64,000 bases of DNA, taken from positions 1 through 64,000 of the forward strand of contig CAZIMO010000007.1 of NCBI GenBank assembly GCA_964540535.1, in the 5' to 3' direction. Both the position numbers and the translations under genes were made by a program. This document shows positions 7,403 through 16,995 of the stretch, one piece after another (within the stretch, counting starts at the first letter, position 1; the number at the start of each line of letters is the position of its first letter). Origin of the DNA: Fimenecus sp964540535. Its GTDB lineage: Bacteria; Bacillota; Clostridia; Oscillospirales; Acutalibacteraceae. The notes under the pieces were generated by a model. That model saw only the letters and a program-made list of their open reading frames with translations, was not told the origin of the DNA and searched no databases.

Positions 7403-7891
7403 TTATCTTATTACAATTTCGTAATGTATTCTTTGCCCTGCATATTCGGAGCAAAATGTTTCCGGACTCTTTTTTACAAATTGAAAACCCACACTTTCGT
7501 AAGTGTGTTGAGCAGGAACTAAAATCTCATTTGTACAAACAAATATCTTTTTTGCTCCTTGTGCAATTATGCGTTGAATTGCCTCTTGCATCTGCCGTTT
7601 TCCATAGCCATTTCCCTTGTATTTCGTCAAGATACAGTTGTGTCCTACGTCTGTTGATTCAGGTAGATTTGTTGGATTCCACGAAACAAACCCGATGGGC
7701 TTTCCTTCCAAGACAGTCATAAATCCGCTAAACTCGGCAATATGGGGGTTATCATAAAAAAAGTCATCAAATTCTTGCCATTGTCTATGCCAATCACGCT
7801 TGAATTTCGGCTCAAAAGAATAACTGTCTTTCAAAAGAGTTGCAAGTGTTCCTCGTGGGAACTCCGTTATTTTTCTAAATTCAATATCCAT
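7403..7891 (-). CDS. GNAT-family N-acetyltransferase
   Basis: 162 aa. The acetyl-CoA-binding motif A is visible as NCILTKYKGNGYGKRQMQEA (about 84-103), followed by TYESVGFQFV near the C terminus. GNAT enzymes move an acetyl group from acetyl-CoA to an amine; the substrate is not predictable. The gene stands alone and lies within a copy of the dispersed repeat. A 16-bp perfect palindrome (7938-7953) is about 47 bases upstream of the start. No strong ribosome binding site was seen; ATG at 7891 is the only sensible start. Confidence 0.8.
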   Translation of the reverse strand: MDIEFRKITEFPRGTLATLLKDSYSFEPKFKRDWHRQWQEFDDFFYDNPHIAEFSGFMTVLEGKPIGFVSWNPTNLPESTDVGHNCILTKYKGNGYGKRQMQEAIQRIIAQGAKKIFVCTNEILVPAQHTYESVGFQFVKKSPETFCSEYAGQRIHYEIVIR

Positions 7892-7937
7892 TTTTTATTC
7901 ATAAACTCCAATTTATCATTCCAATAAAAATATTGTC

Positions 7938-7953
7938 TTCTGACCGGTCAGAA
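7938..7953. promoter_or_regulatory. Perfect 16-bp palindrome, TetR-type operator candidate
   Basis: TTCTGACC-GGTCAGAA is a perfect palindrome upstream of the GNAT gene. TGACCGGTCA cores are common among TetR-family operators. No TetR gene is in the window, so the regulator is unknown. Confidence 0.45.
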
Positions 7954-7990
7954 AAACTAAAGGGAGACAACTTCTTTATGAAGTGTCTCC
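7953..7990 (-). terminator. Terminator downstream of rpoC
   Basis: GGAGACA-ACTTC-TTTAT-GAAGT-GTCTCC is a stable hairpin (7963-7990). On the minus strand it is followed by CTTTAGTTTTT. It lies about 160 bases beyond the rpoC stop, past the right part of repeat copy 2. Confidence 0.65.
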
Positions 7991-8151
7991 TTTCTCTCTG
8001 CATTTTCAGTGCATAGCAGTTTAAATCAAACAGATTTTTTTGAACAAAGCATAAACTCTCGCCATACTGCAGTATGACGAGAGTTTTAATTCAGTTCAAG
8101 TAGAAATATATTGATTCTTTAAACCGTATCGGGTTTGAATTCCGTAGCCTT
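7991..8151 (+). repeat. Dispersed element, copy 2, right part
   Basis: It matches copy 1 from TCTGCATTTTCGGTGCA through AGCAGTTTAAATCAA, the CCATACTGCAGTATG hairpin, TTTAAACCGTATCGGGTT and the end CCGTAGCCTTA. The terminal TTA is also the stop codon of rpoC read on the other strand, so the element abuts or supplies the rpoC terminus. Confidence 0.8.
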
Positions 8152-11100
8152 ATGCTTCAGCAGCAACTACATCTGAAATTGACTTTTTAATTTCAACATC
8201 GCTGTAGCACTTCATACCTGTACCTGAAGGAAGAAGCTTACCGATGATAACATTTTCTTTAAGTCCCATAAGCGGGTCAATCTTACCCTTAATAGCAGCA
8301 TCTGTAAGAACTCTTGTTGTTTCTTGGAATGATGCGGCTGAAAGGAATGAGTCTGTTGCAAGTGAAGCCTTTGTAATACCGAGAAGCACGGGTATGCAGG
8401 TTGCCGGTACGAAAGGTTCGCCTGTTTCTTCTGCTCTGAGACGGGCTTTTTCGTTTGCGAGTGCAAACTCACGCTTGTCTGTTGTTGCACCGGGAAGAAG
8501 ATCGGTTGTACCTGCTTCTGCAACCTTGAGTTTTCTCATCATCTGACGGACAATAACCTCGATATGCTTATCGTTGATATCAACACCCTGCATACGGTAT
8601 GTTCTCTGAACTTCTTTAATAAGATAGTCATGAACAGCGTCAACACCGTTGATAGCAAGAATATCGTTGGGGTTGGGAGAACCGTCTGTAAGAGCTGTAC
8701 CTTTCTTAACGAAAATGGGATTACCGTTTTCATCAGTTTCTGTATTGAACTTCTTGTGGAAGCCGTAAGGAATCATATACGCACGCTCGTCGCCGTTTTC
8801 GTGGTCAGTAATAACGATATGCTCGTTACCCTTAATCTCACGGAATGAAAGCTGACCGTCGATTTCTGAAAGAATTGCCAAGGTCTTTGGCTTTCTTGCT
8901 TCAAACAATTCTTCAACACGAGGAAGACCCTGTGTAATATCCTGGCTCGAAGCAACACCGCCTGTATGGAATGTTCTCATTGTAAGCTGTGTACCCGGCT
9001 CACCGATTGACTGTGCGGCAATAATACCTACTGCTTCACCAACAGTTACAGGAGTGCCTGTTGCAAGGTTAGCACCGTAACACTTAATACATACACCGTG
9101 TTTAGCGTCGCAAGTGAGAAGTGAACGGATTTTAATTCTGCGGTCAGCAGGATTTTCTCTTGCATTGACAATCGATGCAATCTCTTTTGCTTTATCTTCT
9201 GTAACCATTTCGTCCTTTGAAGCAACAAGATTGCCTTCTGCATCATAGAAGTCCTCAAGAAGATAACGGCCTGTGAGTCTTTCGCTCAAAGGCTCAATCA
9301 TTTCTTTGCCTTCGGTAATATCGTAAACCTCAATACCGTCGTGGCAATGACAGTCTTCTTCGTGAATAATAACCTCCTGTGAAACATCAACAAGACGGCG
9401 GGTAAGGTAACCGGAGTCAGCAGTACGAAGAGCTGTATCGGCAAGACCTTTACGAGCACCACGAGAAGAAATGAAGTATTCAAGAACGTTAAGTCCCTCA
9501 CGGTAGTTAGCGCGAATCGGAACTTCAATTGTTTTACCTGCTGTATTTGCGATAAGACCACGCATACCTGCAAGCTGACGGAGCTGCGCTTTAGAACCAC
9601 GGGCACCTGAATCAACCATCATATAAATGGGGTTGTATTTGCCGAGATTCTCCAAGATACCTGAAGAAACAGCGTTAGTTGTTTCTTCCCAAACCTTGAT
9701 AACTGCTCTTGAACGCTCTTCTGCACTGTAAAGACCCATACTGAAATAATCGTTGATAACGTCGACTCTTGATTCAGCCTCTGCAAGAAGGTCTTTTTTG
9801 GTTTCGGGGATTTTTGCATCGCAAACGGCAACTGTAATACCGCTCTTTGTTGAATATTTAAGACCCTGCGCCTTAATCTTATCAAGCATTTCAGCCGCAA
9901 TTGTTACACCGTGAACCTTAATGCACTTGTCGATAATCTGACCGAGTGTCTTTTTATTTACAAGGAACTCAACTTCAAGCTTAAATGCATTGTCGGGGTT
10001 AGTTCTGTCAACAAAGCCTAAATCCTGCGGAATGGGATTATTGAAGATTACACGGCCGAGAGTTGTATCTACAAGCTTTGTAACCATTTCGCCGTTGACT
10101 TCTTTAGTCATACGGATTTTAATTTTTGAATGAAGTCCGATGTCGCCTTCGTCATAAGCCATTGTAGCTTCGTTAACATCACGGAACACCTTGCCGTTAC
10201 CGGGTTCATCGTCTTTATCCATTGTAAGATAGTAAGAACCGAGAATCATATCCTGTGTAGGAACTGCAACGGGCTTACCGTCTGACGGTTTAAGAAGATT
10301 GTTAGCAGCAAGCATAAGAAGTCTTGCTTCTGCCTGCGCCTCTGCTGAAAGCGGAACATGGACAGCCATCTGGTCGCCGTCGAAGTCAGCGTTGAAAGCT
10401 GTACATACAAGGGGATGAAGCTTGATAGCTCTGCCCTCTACAAGTACAGGCTCAAATGCTTGAATACCAAGACGGTGAAGAGTGGGAGCACGGTTGAGCA
10501 TTACGGGATGATCTTTGATAACCTCTTCAAGGCAATCCCAAACCTCTGTGCTTGCACGCTCTACCTTTTTCTTTGCAGATTTCATATTGCTTGCAAGGCC
10601 TTTTTCAACCAAGCTCTTCATTACAAAGGGCTTGAAAAGCTCAAGTGCCATTTCTTTAGGCAAGCCGCACTGATAAAGCTTAAGTTCGGGACCTACAACG
10701 ATAACCGAACGGCCGGAATAGTCAACACGCTTACCGAGAAGGTTCTGACGGAAACGGCCCTGCTTACCTTTAAGCATATCTGAAAGAGATTTGAGCGCTC
10801 TGTTGTTAGGACCTGTAACAGGTCTGCCACGTCTGCCGTTGTCAATAAGAGCGTCAACAGCTTCTTGGAGCATTCTCTTTTCGTTTCTTACGATAATATC
10901 GGGAGCATTAAGCTCTAAAAGTCTTTTAAGACGGTTATTTCTGTTGATAACTCGTCTGTAAAGGTCATTAAGGTCTGATGTTGCGAAACGGCCGCCGTCA
11001 AGCTGAACCATAGGTCTGATGTCGGGCGGAATTACGGGAACAACATCAAGAATCATCCATTCGGGGCGGTTGCCGGACTGCTTAAATGCTTCAGCAACCT

Positions 11101-11728
11101 CAAGACGCTTAAGAATTCTTGTTCTCTTTTGACCCATTGCGTCTGTTAACTCCTCACGAAGCTGTTTGCAAAGCTCGGGAATGTCGATTTCCTGAAGAAG
11201 CTCTTTAATAGCCTCTGCGCCCATACCTGCCTTAAACTCGTCGTCATACTTTTCAACCATATCAAGATACTCTTTTTCGTTGAGTATCTGAAGCTTGGTA
11301 AGTTCAGTATCGCCGGGATCAATAACGATATACTTTGCGAAGTAAAGTACCTTTTCAAGATCACGGGGAGAAATGTCGAGAATAAGACCCATTCTTGAGG
11401 GGATGCCTTTGAAGTACCAAATGTGAGAAACGGGAGCAACAAGCTCAATATGGCCCATTCTCTCACGGCGTACTTCTTTCTTTGTTACCTCAACGCCGCA
11501 ACGCTCGCACACCTTGCCCTTATAACGGATTTTCTTATACTTACCGCAGTGGCATTCAAGATCCTTCTGCGGTCCGAAAATTCTTTCGCAATAAAGTCCG
11601 TCTCTTTCGGGCTTCAATGTACGGTAATTTATAGTTTCGGGCTTTTTAACCTCGCCATAAGACCATTCTCTGATTTGGTCGGGAGAGGCAAGACCGATTT
11701 TTATTGCTTCAAATGGTTTCTTTTCCAT
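8150..11728 (-). CDS. rpoC: RNA polymerase beta' subunit
   Basis: 1192 aa from the ATG at 11728 (MEKKPFEAIKIGLASPDQ); GAAGGG lies nine bases before it. The open frame extends 11 codons further without a ribosome binding site. Seen in order: N-terminal zinc site CHCGKYKK...CERCG, the catalytic NADFDGDQMAVHVPLS, the switch/bridge region, the second zinc site CDAKHGVCIKCYG, and the C-terminal LPRVEELFEARKPK. It forms the active-site half of RNA polymerase. It follows rpoB by 51 bases and is co-transcribed. The stop TAA coincides with the terminal TAAGG of a repeat element. Confidence 0.97.
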   Translation of the reverse strand: MEKKPFEAIKIGLASPDQIREWSYGEVKKPETINYRTLKPERDGLYCERIFGPQKDLECHCGKYKKIRYKGKVCERCGVEVTKKEVRRERMGHIELVAPVSHIWYFKGIPSRMGLILDISPRDLEKVLYFAKYIVIDPGDTELTKLQILNEKEYLDMVEKYDDEFKAGMGAEAIKELLQEIDIPELCKQLREELTDAMGQKRTRILKRLEVAEAFKQSGNRPEWMILDVVPVIPPDIRPMVQLDGGRFATSDLNDLYRRVINRNNRLKRLLELNAPDIIVRNEKRMLQEAVDALIDNGRRGRPVTGPNNRALKSLSDMLKGKQGRFRQNLLGKRVDYSGRSVIVVGPELKLYQCGLPKEMALELFKPFVMKSLVEKGLASNMKSAKKKVERASTEVWDCLEEVIKDHPVMLNRAPTLHRLGIQAFEPVLVEGRAIKLHPLVCTAFNADFDGDQMAVHVPLSAEAQAEARLLMLAANNLLKPSDGKPVAVPTQDMILGSYYLTMDKDDEPGNGKVFRDVNEATMAYDEGDIGLHSKIKIRMTKEVNGEMVTKLVDTTLGRVIFNNPIPQDLGFVDRTNPDNAFKLEVEFLVNKKTLGQIIDKCIKVHGVTIAAEMLDKIKAQGLKYSTKSGITVAVCDAKIPETKKDLLAEAESRVDVINDYFSMGLYSAEERSRAVIKVWEETTNAVSSGILENLGKYNPIYMMVDSGARGSKAQLRQLAGMRGLIANTAGKTIEVPIRANYREGLNVLEYFISSRGARKGLADTALRTADSGYLTRRLVDVSQEVIIHEEDCHCHDGIEVYDITEGKEMIEPLSERLTGRYLLEDFYDAEGNLVASKDEMVTEDKAKEIASIVNARENPADRRIKIRSLLTCDAKHGVCIKCYGANLATGTPVTVGEAVGIIAAQSIGEPGTQLTMRTFHTGGVASSQDITQGLPRVEELFEARKPKTLAILSEIDGQLSFREIKGNEHIVITDHENGDERAYMIPYGFHKKFNTETDENGNPIFVKKGTALTDGSPNPNDILAINGVDAVHDYLIKEVQRTYRMQGVDINDKHIEVIVRQMMRKLKVAEAGTTDLLPGATTDKREFALANEKARLRAEETGEPFVPATCIPVLLGITKASLATDSFLSAASFQETTRVLTDAAIKGKIDPLMGLKENVIIGKLLPSGTGMKCYSDVEIKKSISDVVAAEA

Positions 11729-11779
11729 TAAATATAGCCCTTCTTCCTTATATCTATTCACAAAAATAGGTTAAGTCAA

Positions 11780-14700
11780 TCAATAGTTTTCTTCGTCAGC
11801 AAAGTCGTCATCGTCACCGTCGCCGAAATCAAATGCTGATTCCATTTCGTCATAGAAATCAGAATCGTCATCTTCATTTATTTCGCTGCCGTCTTCATTA
11901 TCAAGAACAAAGCCGTTATCATAGGTAGCGTCGTTTACTTCTTCAAACTGAACATCAGAATCTGCGGGAGGAACGAAATCAAAATCGTCATTATCAAATC
12001 CGTTTTTGATGTCGATTTCTTCACCGTCTTCATCAAGAACACGAACATCAAGAGCAAGAGCTTGAAGTTCCTTGATAAGAACCTTGAATGACTCGGGAAC
12101 GCCGGGTTTGGGAATATTAAGTCCCTTAACGATAGCCTCATAAGTCTTTCTTCTGCCTGTAAGGTCGTCAGACTTAACTGTGAGGATTTCTTGAAGTGTA
12201 TAAGCGGCGCCGTAAGCTTCAAGCGCCCAAACTTCCATTTCACCGAAACGCTGACCGCCAAACTGCGCTTTACCGCCGAGAGGCTGCTGTGTAACAAGCG
12301 CATACGGACCAATGCTTCGTGCGTGAATTTTATCGTCAACAAGGTGATGAAGTTTAAGATAATACATAACACCGACTGTTACAGGGTTATCGAATTTCTG
12401 ACCTGTACGGCCGTCAGTAAGAATTGACTTACCGTCTTCACGGTAGCCTGCCTCTTTAAGAGCCTCACGAATATCAACCTCGTGAGCGCCGTCAAATACG
12501 GGAGTTGCAATCTTTTGACCGAGCTTTCTGTAAGCAAAGCCGAGATGAACTTCAAGCACCTGACCGATATTCATACGTGAAGGAACGCCCAACGGGTTCA
12601 AAACGATGTCAAGAGGAGTACCGTCATCAAGGAAAGGCATATCTTCTTGAGGAAGAATACGTGAAACAACACCCTTATTACCGTGACGGCCGGCCATTTT
12701 ATCGCCGACAGAAAGTTTTCTCTTCTGCGCGATATAGCAGCGTACAATCTTATTAACACCCGGGCTTAACTCGTCGCTGTTTTCTCTTGTGAACACTTCA
12801 ACATCAACGATGATACCGTATTCACCGTGAGGAACACGAAGAGATGTATCACGGACTTCTTTTGCCTTTTCGCCGAAGATTGCGCGAAGAATTCTTTCTT
12901 CTGCAGTTGCAACATCGGTTTCGCCTTTAGGAGTAACCTTACCTACAAGGATGTCACCCGAATGAACCTCTGCGCCGACACGGATAATACCGTTTTCGTC
13001 AAGGTCTTTAAGAGCGTCTTCACCCACATTGGGAATATCTCTTGTAATATCTTCCGGTCCGAGCTTTGTATCACGGGCCTCAATTTCATACTCTTCAATA
13101 TGAAGTGATGTATAAACATCATCTCTTACGAGCTTTTCATTGATAAGAACAGCGTCCTCGTAGTTATAACCTTCCCAAGTCATAAAGCCGATAAGGGCAT
13201 TTTTACCGAGAGAAATTTCACCGTTTGAGGTTGCGGGACCGTCAGCGATAACCTCGCCTGCTTCAACATCTTGACCGATTTCAACAATCGGGCGCTGGTT
13301 GATACAAGTACCCTGGTTTGAACGCATAAATTTGATAAGCTCGTAATTATCAATTTCACCGTCGGCAGTTTTGATTGTTACTGTCTTTGCATCAACTTGA
13401 GTAACCTTACCTGCACGCTTTGCAAGTACAACTGTACCCGAGTCAACGGCAGCCTTATACTCCATACCTGTACCGACGATAGGAGATTCTGTTTTAAGAA
13501 GCGGAACAGCCTGTCGCTGCATGTTTGAACCCATCAATGCACGGTTAGCGTCGTCATTTTCAAGGAAAGGAATCATTGCAGTAGCAACTGAAACAACCAT
13601 CTTGGGAGAAACGTCCATATAGTCTGCCTCTGTTGTGGCAACCTCAAGGAAGTTATCTCTGTGGCGGGCTGTAAGCTTTGCATTAATGAATTTACCGTTT
13701 TCATCGAGAGGCTCGTTAGCCTGCGCTACAATGTAGTTATCCTCAACGTCAGCGGTCATATACTCAACTTCATCAAGTACAGTGCCTGTTTCCTTATCAA
13801 TTCTTCTGAAAGGAGCTTCAATGAAGCCGTATTTGTTAATTCTTGCGAAAGTTGCAAGGTAAGAGATAAGACCGATGTTGGGACCTTCGGGAGTTTCAAT
13901 AGGACACATTCTGCCGTAGTGAGAATAGTGAACGTCACGAACCTCGAAGCCTGCACGGTCACGTGAAAGACCGCCTGGACCCAATGCCGAAAGTCTTCTC
14001 TTGTGTGTAAGCTCTGCCAAGGGGTTTGTCTGATCCATGAACTGTGAAAGCGGTGATGAACCGAAAAATTCCTTAATAGCAGCCATAACAGGTCTGATAT
14101 TGATAAGAGCTGCGGGAGTTACCTTATCAGGTTCTTGACCTTGAAGGGTCATTCTCTCTTTAACAACTCTCTCCATTCTTGCAAAACCTATTCTGAACTG
14201 GTTCTGAAGAAGCTCGCCTACCGAACGTATACGGCGGTTGCCGAGGTGGTCAATATCATCAGTAACGCCAACGCCGTAAGCAAGGCCGTTAAGATAGTTG
14301 ATAGTTGCAAAAATATCTTCAACTGTAATATGCTTAGGAATAAGGTCATCTGCACGGAGAGCCATTTCTTCTAAAAGAGCGTCTTTATCGTCGCCGCATT
14401 TATCAAGAACTTCCATAAGAGCCTTAAAGCTAACCTTTTCATTGATACCGATTTCTTCAAGTTCATCAACACTGCACATAGGAACATACTCGACAATGTC
14501 AACCATACCGTTTGAGAAAACCTTAACCTCTTTACCCTCAACATCGAGAATAACGGTGTCAACGCCTTCCTGCTCAATTCTGTATGCAAGCTCTTCGCTG
14601 ATTACATCGCCCTCGTCTGCCATAATTTCACCTGTAAGGTTACTTACAACAGGCTCTTTAACTGTATGACCTGCAATTCTTGATGCAACGCCGAGCTTTT

Positions 14701-15532
14701 TATTGTATTTGTATCTGCCTACTCTTGATAAATCATATCTGTGAGCATCAAAGAAAAGACCGTTGAGGTGAGCCTGTGCAGTTTCAAGTGCAGGCGGCTC
14801 GCCCGGGCGAAGCTTCTTATATACTTCAATAAGAGCCTGCTCGGTATTAACAGTTGTGTCCTTTTCAAGTGTAGCTTCAATTCTTTCGTCATATCCGAAA
14901 AATTCACGGATTTCGTCATTGGAGCTTAAACCTAATGCGCGGATAAATGTTGTGATATAGATTTTTCTGTTTTTATCAATTCTTACATAGAAAAGATCGT
15001 TTTGGTCGGTTTCGTATTCAAGCCAAGCACCACGGTTAGGGATTACTGTTGTTGTGTAAAGCTCTTTACCTGTCTTGTCATGAGTCATACCGTAATAAAC
15101 GCTGGGTGAACGCACAAGCTGTGAAATAATAACACGCTCTGCGCCGTTAATAACGAAGGTACCGCTGTCTGTCATAAGCGGGAAATCGCCCATATACACT
15201 TCGTTTTCCTTGACCTCGCCCGTTTCTTTGTTAAGAAGACGAGCAGTTACGCGCAACGGTGCGGCATAAGTTGCATCTCTTTCTTTGCACTCTTTGACCG
15301 TATATTTGGGCTTATCGTCCATACGATAGTCCACAAAGGTCAGTTCGAGGTTGCCCGTGTAATCGGTGATAGCATCGATATCACGGAACACTTCTTTAAG
15401 TCCTGTTTCAAGGAACCACTTGTAAGAGTTCTTCTGCACCTCAATAAGATTGGGCATCTGCATAACCTCATTGATTTTTGAGAAACTCATACGGGTATTT
15501 CTGCCAAGTTTTACCGGTTTGACATTTACCAT
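11780..15532 (-). CDS. rpoB: RNA polymerase beta subunit
   Basis: 1250 aa from the ATG at 15532 (MVNVKPVKLG); a GTG at 15544 four codons upstream is an alternative, since GGAGAG sits slightly far from the ATG and too near the GTG. The rifampicin region reads SQFMDQTNPLAELTHKRR and LSALGPGGLSRDRAG: the Gln, Asp, His and Ser positions most often mutated in resistance are wild type. The C terminus has an acidic tail (DDDDFADEE). It is the first gene of rpoBC, with its own promoter about 180 bases upstream; rplJ-rplL are not adjacent here. Confidence 0.97.
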   Translation of the reverse strand: MVNVKPVKLGRNTRMSFSKINEVMQMPNLIEVQKNSYKWFLETGLKEVFRDIDAITDYTGNLELTFVDYRMDDKPKYTVKECKERDATYAAPLRVTARLLNKETGEVKENEVYMGDFPLMTDSGTFVINGAERVIISQLVRSPSVYYGMTHDKTGKELYTTTVIPNRGAWLEYETDQNDLFYVRIDKNRKIYITTFIRALGLSSNDEIREFFGYDERIEATLEKDTTVNTEQALIEVYKKLRPGEPPALETAQAHLNGLFFDAHRYDLSRVGRYKYNKKLGVASRIAGHTVKEPVVSNLTGEIMADEGDVISEELAYRIEQEGVDTVILDVEGKEVKVFSNGMVDIVEYVPMCSVDELEEIGINEKVSFKALMEVLDKCGDDKDALLEEMALRADDLIPKHITVEDIFATINYLNGLAYGVGVTDDIDHLGNRRIRSVGELLQNQFRIGFARMERVVKERMTLQGQEPDKVTPAALINIRPVMAAIKEFFGSSPLSQFMDQTNPLAELTHKRRLSALGPGGLSRDRAGFEVRDVHYSHYGRMCPIETPEGPNIGLISYLATFARINKYGFIEAPFRRIDKETGTVLDEVEYMTADVEDNYIVAQANEPLDENGKFINAKLTARHRDNFLEVATTEADYMDVSPKMVVSVATAMIPFLENDDANRALMGSNMQRQAVPLLKTESPIVGTGMEYKAAVDSGTVVLAKRAGKVTQVDAKTVTIKTADGEIDNYELIKFMRSNQGTCINQRPIVEIGQDVEAGEVIADGPATSNGEISLGKNALIGFMTWEGYNYEDAVLINEKLVRDDVYTSLHIEEYEIEARDTKLGPEDITRDIPNVGEDALKDLDENGIIRVGAEVHSGDILVGKVTPKGETDVATAEERILRAIFGEKAKEVRDTSLRVPHGEYGIIVDVEVFTRENSDELSPGVNKIVRCYIAQKRKLSVGDKMAGRHGNKGVVSRILPQEDMPFLDDGTPLDIVLNPLGVPSRMNIGQVLEVHLGFAYRKLGQKIATPVFDGAHEVDIREALKEAGYREDGKSILTDGRTGQKFDNPVTVGVMYYLKLHHLVDDKIHARSIGPYALVTQQPLGGKAQFGGQRFGEMEVWALEAYGAAYTLQEILTVKSDDLTGRRKTYEAIVKGLNIPKPGVPESFKVLIKELQALALDVRVLDEDGEEIDIKNGFDNDDFDFVPPADSDVQFEEVNDATYDNGFVLDNEDGSEINEDDDSDFYDEMESAFDFGDGDDDDFADEENY

Positions 15533-15619
15533 AGGGCTTATCACTCTCCGTTCGTTTTTTATTCCTGAGCCTTAATACTAATATACATAATATGTAAGGC
15601 GTGGAGATTACTAAATTTG

Positions 15620-15692
15620 TTGTATATACGCTTGATTTTTGATGTAAATTATGGTACAATTTGTTTCGCATAATTTACTCCAGCGTATACAA
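15620..15692 (-). promoter_or_regulatory. Nested inverted repeats in the rpoB leader
   Basis: Outer arms TTGTATATACGC (15620-15631) and GCGTATACAA (15683-15692) enclose inner arms GTAAATTATG (15644-15653) and CATAATTTAC (15669-15678). In rpoB mRNA this would fold into a two-tier hairpin in the 5' leader. The inner repeat also flanks the -10 of the divergent plus-strand promoter, so it could instead be a DNA operator. Confidence 0.55.
15632..15660 (+). promoter_or_regulatory. Promoter of the DUF815-lacZ unit
   Basis: TTGATT (15632-15637) and TACAAT (15655-15660) with a 17-bp spacer, overlapping the inverted repeats of the rpoB leader. The first plus-strand gene starts at 15792. Confidence 0.65.
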
Positions 15693-15715
15693 TTCCACTT
15701 TAATAGCAGTTTATT

Positions 15716-15744
15716 ATTATAGACCAGTCAAGTCAATCTGTCAA
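15716..15744 (-). promoter_or_regulatory. Consensus promoter of rpoBC
   Basis: On the minus strand TTGACA (15739-15744) and TATAAT (15716-15721) are exactly 17 bases apart, a perfect sigma-A consensus. It gives an rpoB leader of roughly 175 nt that contains the nested inverted repeats. Confidence 0.85.
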
Positions 15745-15791
15745 TAGTGAAATTAAAAAAGTTGAGAATTTTTTTCAAAGGAACCTTAAAT

Positions 15792-16982
15792 ATGAAGAAA
15801 TATGAAGAATTAAACCTGTCTGCAATGTCGGTTGCAATTTTTAAAAACGCAGTAAAAGATGATGTTGTTTCGGCTTTGCTTCAACTTTTAAATGCTGACA
15901 GCGAAAATGAAGAAACCATAATTTCAATGTATTCAGATTTTGTTTCTGTTCTTTACGAAACCACCGACGATTTAAGCGAATATATAAATTCGCTCTTACA
16001 AAATGATGAAAACGCATTTGTAAAGGCCGCCGCAAAGGGCGAGGCTTCTCCCCTAATGCTTGAAGCCTGCGAAAATGAACTTGAATTTTTTGAGAAGCTT
16101 TCAAAAATCACAAGCGAAGAAATTTGCGATGAGATCAGCGTAAAAATTTTTCTTCCGCAATGGAAAAACAGTAATATATGTATAAAAGCTGAATATGACC
16201 GAAAAATTTCAAAAATCAGAACCACAGGCTATGGCATTTATGCCGAACACAGAATGTTTTTATATAAGGATAATGAGATTGTACCTGTTAAATACCCTGA
16301 TCCTCAAAGTCTTTCGCAAATGAGCGGATATGAATCAGAACGGCAAAAGGTCATAGATAACACAATGGCTCTGCTTCACGGCAAGCCCTGCAACAATGTA
16401 CTTCTTTACGGCGACGCAGGCAGCGGAAAAAGCAGTACAGTTAAGGCGATTGTAAACGAATATTGGGAAATGGGACTTCGCCTTATTGAAATCAAGAAAA
16501 ATCAGCTTTATTCCTTGGCAGATGTCATTGAAAAGCTTGCTGATAATCCGCTGAAATTCATTATCTTTATTGACGATTTGAGTTTTTCTTCAAATGACAG
16601 TGATTTTGGCGCATTAAAGGCAATTTTAGAAGGCGGAGTTGCAGGCAAAACCGAAAACATTGCAATTTACGCCACAAGCAACCGCCGAAATCTTGTTAAA
16701 GAGAATTTCAGCGACCGAAACGGCGATGACATTCATCTTCAAGACACAATCCAAGAGATTATGAGCCTTTCTGCAAGGTTCGGTTTGAAAATTACTTTTT
16801 CAAAACCTGATAAGGATTTATATTTATCTATTGTGGAAAATCTTTCTTTACAGTATAATATCAGTATAGATAAGAACGAGCTGTTTTTGTCGGCAGAAGC
16901 TTTTGCTCTTCGCAATGGCGGAAGAAGTCCGCGCACAGCGAAACAATTTATAGAATATCTTGCATCAAAAAGCAATTTATAG
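15792..16982 (+). CDS. DUF815-family AAA ATPase
   Basis: 396 aa from the ATG at 15792, with AAAGGA about ten bases upstream. The Walker A motif is GDAGSGKS (about 212-219) and Walker B is FIIFIDDLSF (about 258-267). An arginine-rich NGGRSPRTAKQF motif near the C terminus fits the sensor-2/lid. The N-terminal ~170 residues are poorly conserved helices. DUF815 ATPases are common in Firmicutes and Proteobacteria but their role is unclear. It lies 13 bp before the beta-galactosidase gene, so they are probably co-transcribed; a functional link is not obvious. Confidence 0.8.
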   Translation: MKKYEELNLSAMSVAIFKNAVKDDVVSALLQLLNADSENEETIISMYSDFVSVLYETTDDLSEYINSLLQNDENAFVKAAAKGEASPLMLEACENELEFFEKLSKITSEEICDEISVKIFLPQWKNSNICIKAEYDRKISKIRTTGYGIYAEHRMFLYKDNEIVPVKYPDPQSLSQMSGYESERQKVIDNTMALLHGKPCNNVLLYGDAGSGKSSTVKAIVNEYWEMGLRLIEIKKNQLYSLADVIEKLADNPLKFIIFIDDLSFSSNDSDFGALKAILEGGVAGKTENIAIYATSNRRNLVKENFSDRNGDDIHLQDTIQEIMSLSARFGLKITFSKPDKDLYLSIVENLSLQYNISIDKNELFLSAEAFALRNGGRSPRTAKQFIEYLASKSNL

Positions 16983-16995
16983 TCGGAGGGAAAAT

